From Pyrinomonadaceae bacterium (GTDB lineage Bacteria > Acidobacteriota > Blastocatellia > Pyrinomonadales > Pyrinomonadaceae): a stretch of DNA of 5,533 nucleotides. Of this stretch, positions 4,892 to 5,533 are shown one piece after another (positions within the stretch are counted from its first letter, which is position 1; each line of letters begins with the position of its first letter). The stretch covers positions 1 through 5,533 of the forward strand of contig JAICQI010000434.1 in NCBI GenBank assembly GCA_025937955.1, written 5' to 3'. The translations under genes and the position numbers were made by a program. Below the pieces are notes generated by a model, which was not told the DNA's origin, ran no database searches, and was given only the letters and a program-made list of their open reading frames with translations.

Positions 4892-5533
4892 TTACTTCTT
4901 CCCGGCTGCCTGAAGCTCCTTCTGGATCACGAGGCGAAGTTTGTCGGCCGCCAGGTTTTCGAACGGCACTTCACGGCCATTTATAAAGACGGTGGGAGTA
5001 CCCTGCACGCCGAGCGAGTGCCCGCGCCTGCCGTCCTGGAAAATTCTCTGCGCCACTAAATCGCCACCCAGATCGCGCTTGTAGCGCTCGACGTCAACAC
5101 CAATCTGTTTGGCGTAGCGTTCAAAAATCGGCCGCACATCAAATTGGGTCTTCCAATCGTTCTGGTGTTCGTAAATCAGATCGTGCATCTCCCAGAACTT
5201 GCCCTGTATGCCGGCAGCTTCAGCCGCGGACGCAGCCGCAAGCGCGTGCTGATGACTGGGAAGCGGATACTCGCGAAACGTGATGCGCAAGCGATCGCCA
5301 AACTCCTCGTGCATCTGCTCCAGTATGGGATGAAACATGCCACACGGCGGACACTCAAAATCACCAAACTCTTCCAACTGTACGGGCGCGTTCGCTGGTC
5401 CAAGCGTGTGGGCAGGCTCCGCTCCGGGAACGCCTTTGTTAGCGACCGGTTGCTGAGCCGGCGTCGTTTGCGAACCCGGCGCCGCGGGTTGGCTGGGTGT
5501 TTGACTGGCCGGTATCGTTCGCGTCAAGTACCA
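4892..5533 (-). CDS. DsbA-like thioredoxin-fold thiol:disulfide oxidoreductase (5' partial)
   Basis: Oxidase that would introduce disulfide bonds into exported proteins outside the cytoplasm. The visible protein begins W-Y-L at the window edge. A TTG codon at 5527-5525 could be read as a start, but the frame stays open to 5533, so the true start and a signal or membrane anchor very likely lie beyond the edge. Numbering from that TTG, residues 5-40 are a Pro/Gln/Ala-rich linker. The thioredoxin fold follows, with the active site CPPC at 59-62 (context DFECPPCGMFHP), a helical insertion at about 95-170, and the cis-proline loop GTPTVFING at 176-183, where P178 packs against the active site. The protein ends in a Lys-rich tail and TAA. 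DsbA-type proteins with this helical insertion (DSBA/Thioredoxin_4 type) are well established. The next gene downstream encodes VKOR, the usual DsbB substitute, which supports an oxidase rather than an isomerase role. CPPC differs from E. coli DsbA CPHC. The family call is firm; the exact substrates are unknown. Confidence 0.93.
   Translation of the reverse strand, partial: WYLTRTIPASQTPSQPAAPGSQTTPAQQPVANKGVPGAEPAHTLGPANAPVQLEEFGDFECPPCGMFHPILEQMHEEFGDRLRITFREYPLPSHQHALAAASAAEAAGIQGKFWEMHDLIYEHQNDWKTQFDVRPIFERYAKQIGVDVERYKRDLGGDLVAQRIFQDGRRGHSLGVQGTPTVFINGREVPFENLAADKLRLVIQKELQAAGKK

Noticed and set aside
5525..5527. TTG as the true start of the DsbA-like gene
   Set aside because: The frame stays open to the window edge, and the residues before the linker (W-Y-L) look like the end of a membrane or signal segment. 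A start here would leave DsbA without an export signal.

Overview
The window is a compact run of six protein genes, all on the minus strand, so they read from right to left. It is GC-rich (by eye, mid to upper 50s percent), the coding gaps are short, and the non-coding gaps are filled with small palindromic and A-tract repeats. The gene content suggests a free-living, probably aerobic Gram-negative-type bacterium: a DsbA-type oxidase partnered by VKOR instead of DsbB, a cytosolic sulfite-oxidase-like molybdoenzyme, a NUDIX/metallo-beta-lactamase fusion, and an Rv0958-type MoxR/ChlI ATPase. Together with the repeat style this resembles Acidobacteriota (Blastocatellia-like). That placement is an inference from general resemblance, not from a marker gene.

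Layout in transcription order. (1) 5533-4892: DsbA-like thioredoxin-fold protein, cut by the right window edge and so missing its N-terminal anchor or signal. (2) 4891-4754: 138-bp gap with phased A-tracts and a perfect 31-bp inverted repeat. (3) 4753-4331: four-helix VKOR-family membrane protein. (4) 4294-3860: 144-residue soluble protein of unknown function. (5) 3844-3161: sulfite-oxidase-like molybdopterin enzyme. (6) 3154-1673: 493-residue fusion of an NUDT19-like NUDIX domain to a LACTB2-like metallo-beta-lactamase domain. (7) 1672-1617: short gap with a possible promoter. (8) 1616-147: 489-residue MoxR/Mg-chelatase-I-like AAA+ ATPase. (9) 146-1: non-coding edge with two copies of a hairpin-forming repeat.

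How the genes may work together. DsbA and VKOR form a recognisable extracytoplasmic disulfide-forming pair: DsbA oxidises exported proteins, and VKOR reoxidises DsbA using quinone. The unknown protein, the molybdoenzyme and the NUDIX-MBL protein are separated by only 15 and 6 nt and are probably co-transcribed and translationally coupled. The link between these enzymes and the disulfide pair is only proximity. The MoxR-like ATPase is set off by 56 nt and may have its own promoter. No defence system, CRISPR array, phage gene, transposase, tRNA or rRNA is visible. The least explained material is the NUDIX-MBL fusion, the 144-residue orphan, and the set of intergenic repeats that share a GGGGCAAGCCC-like core.
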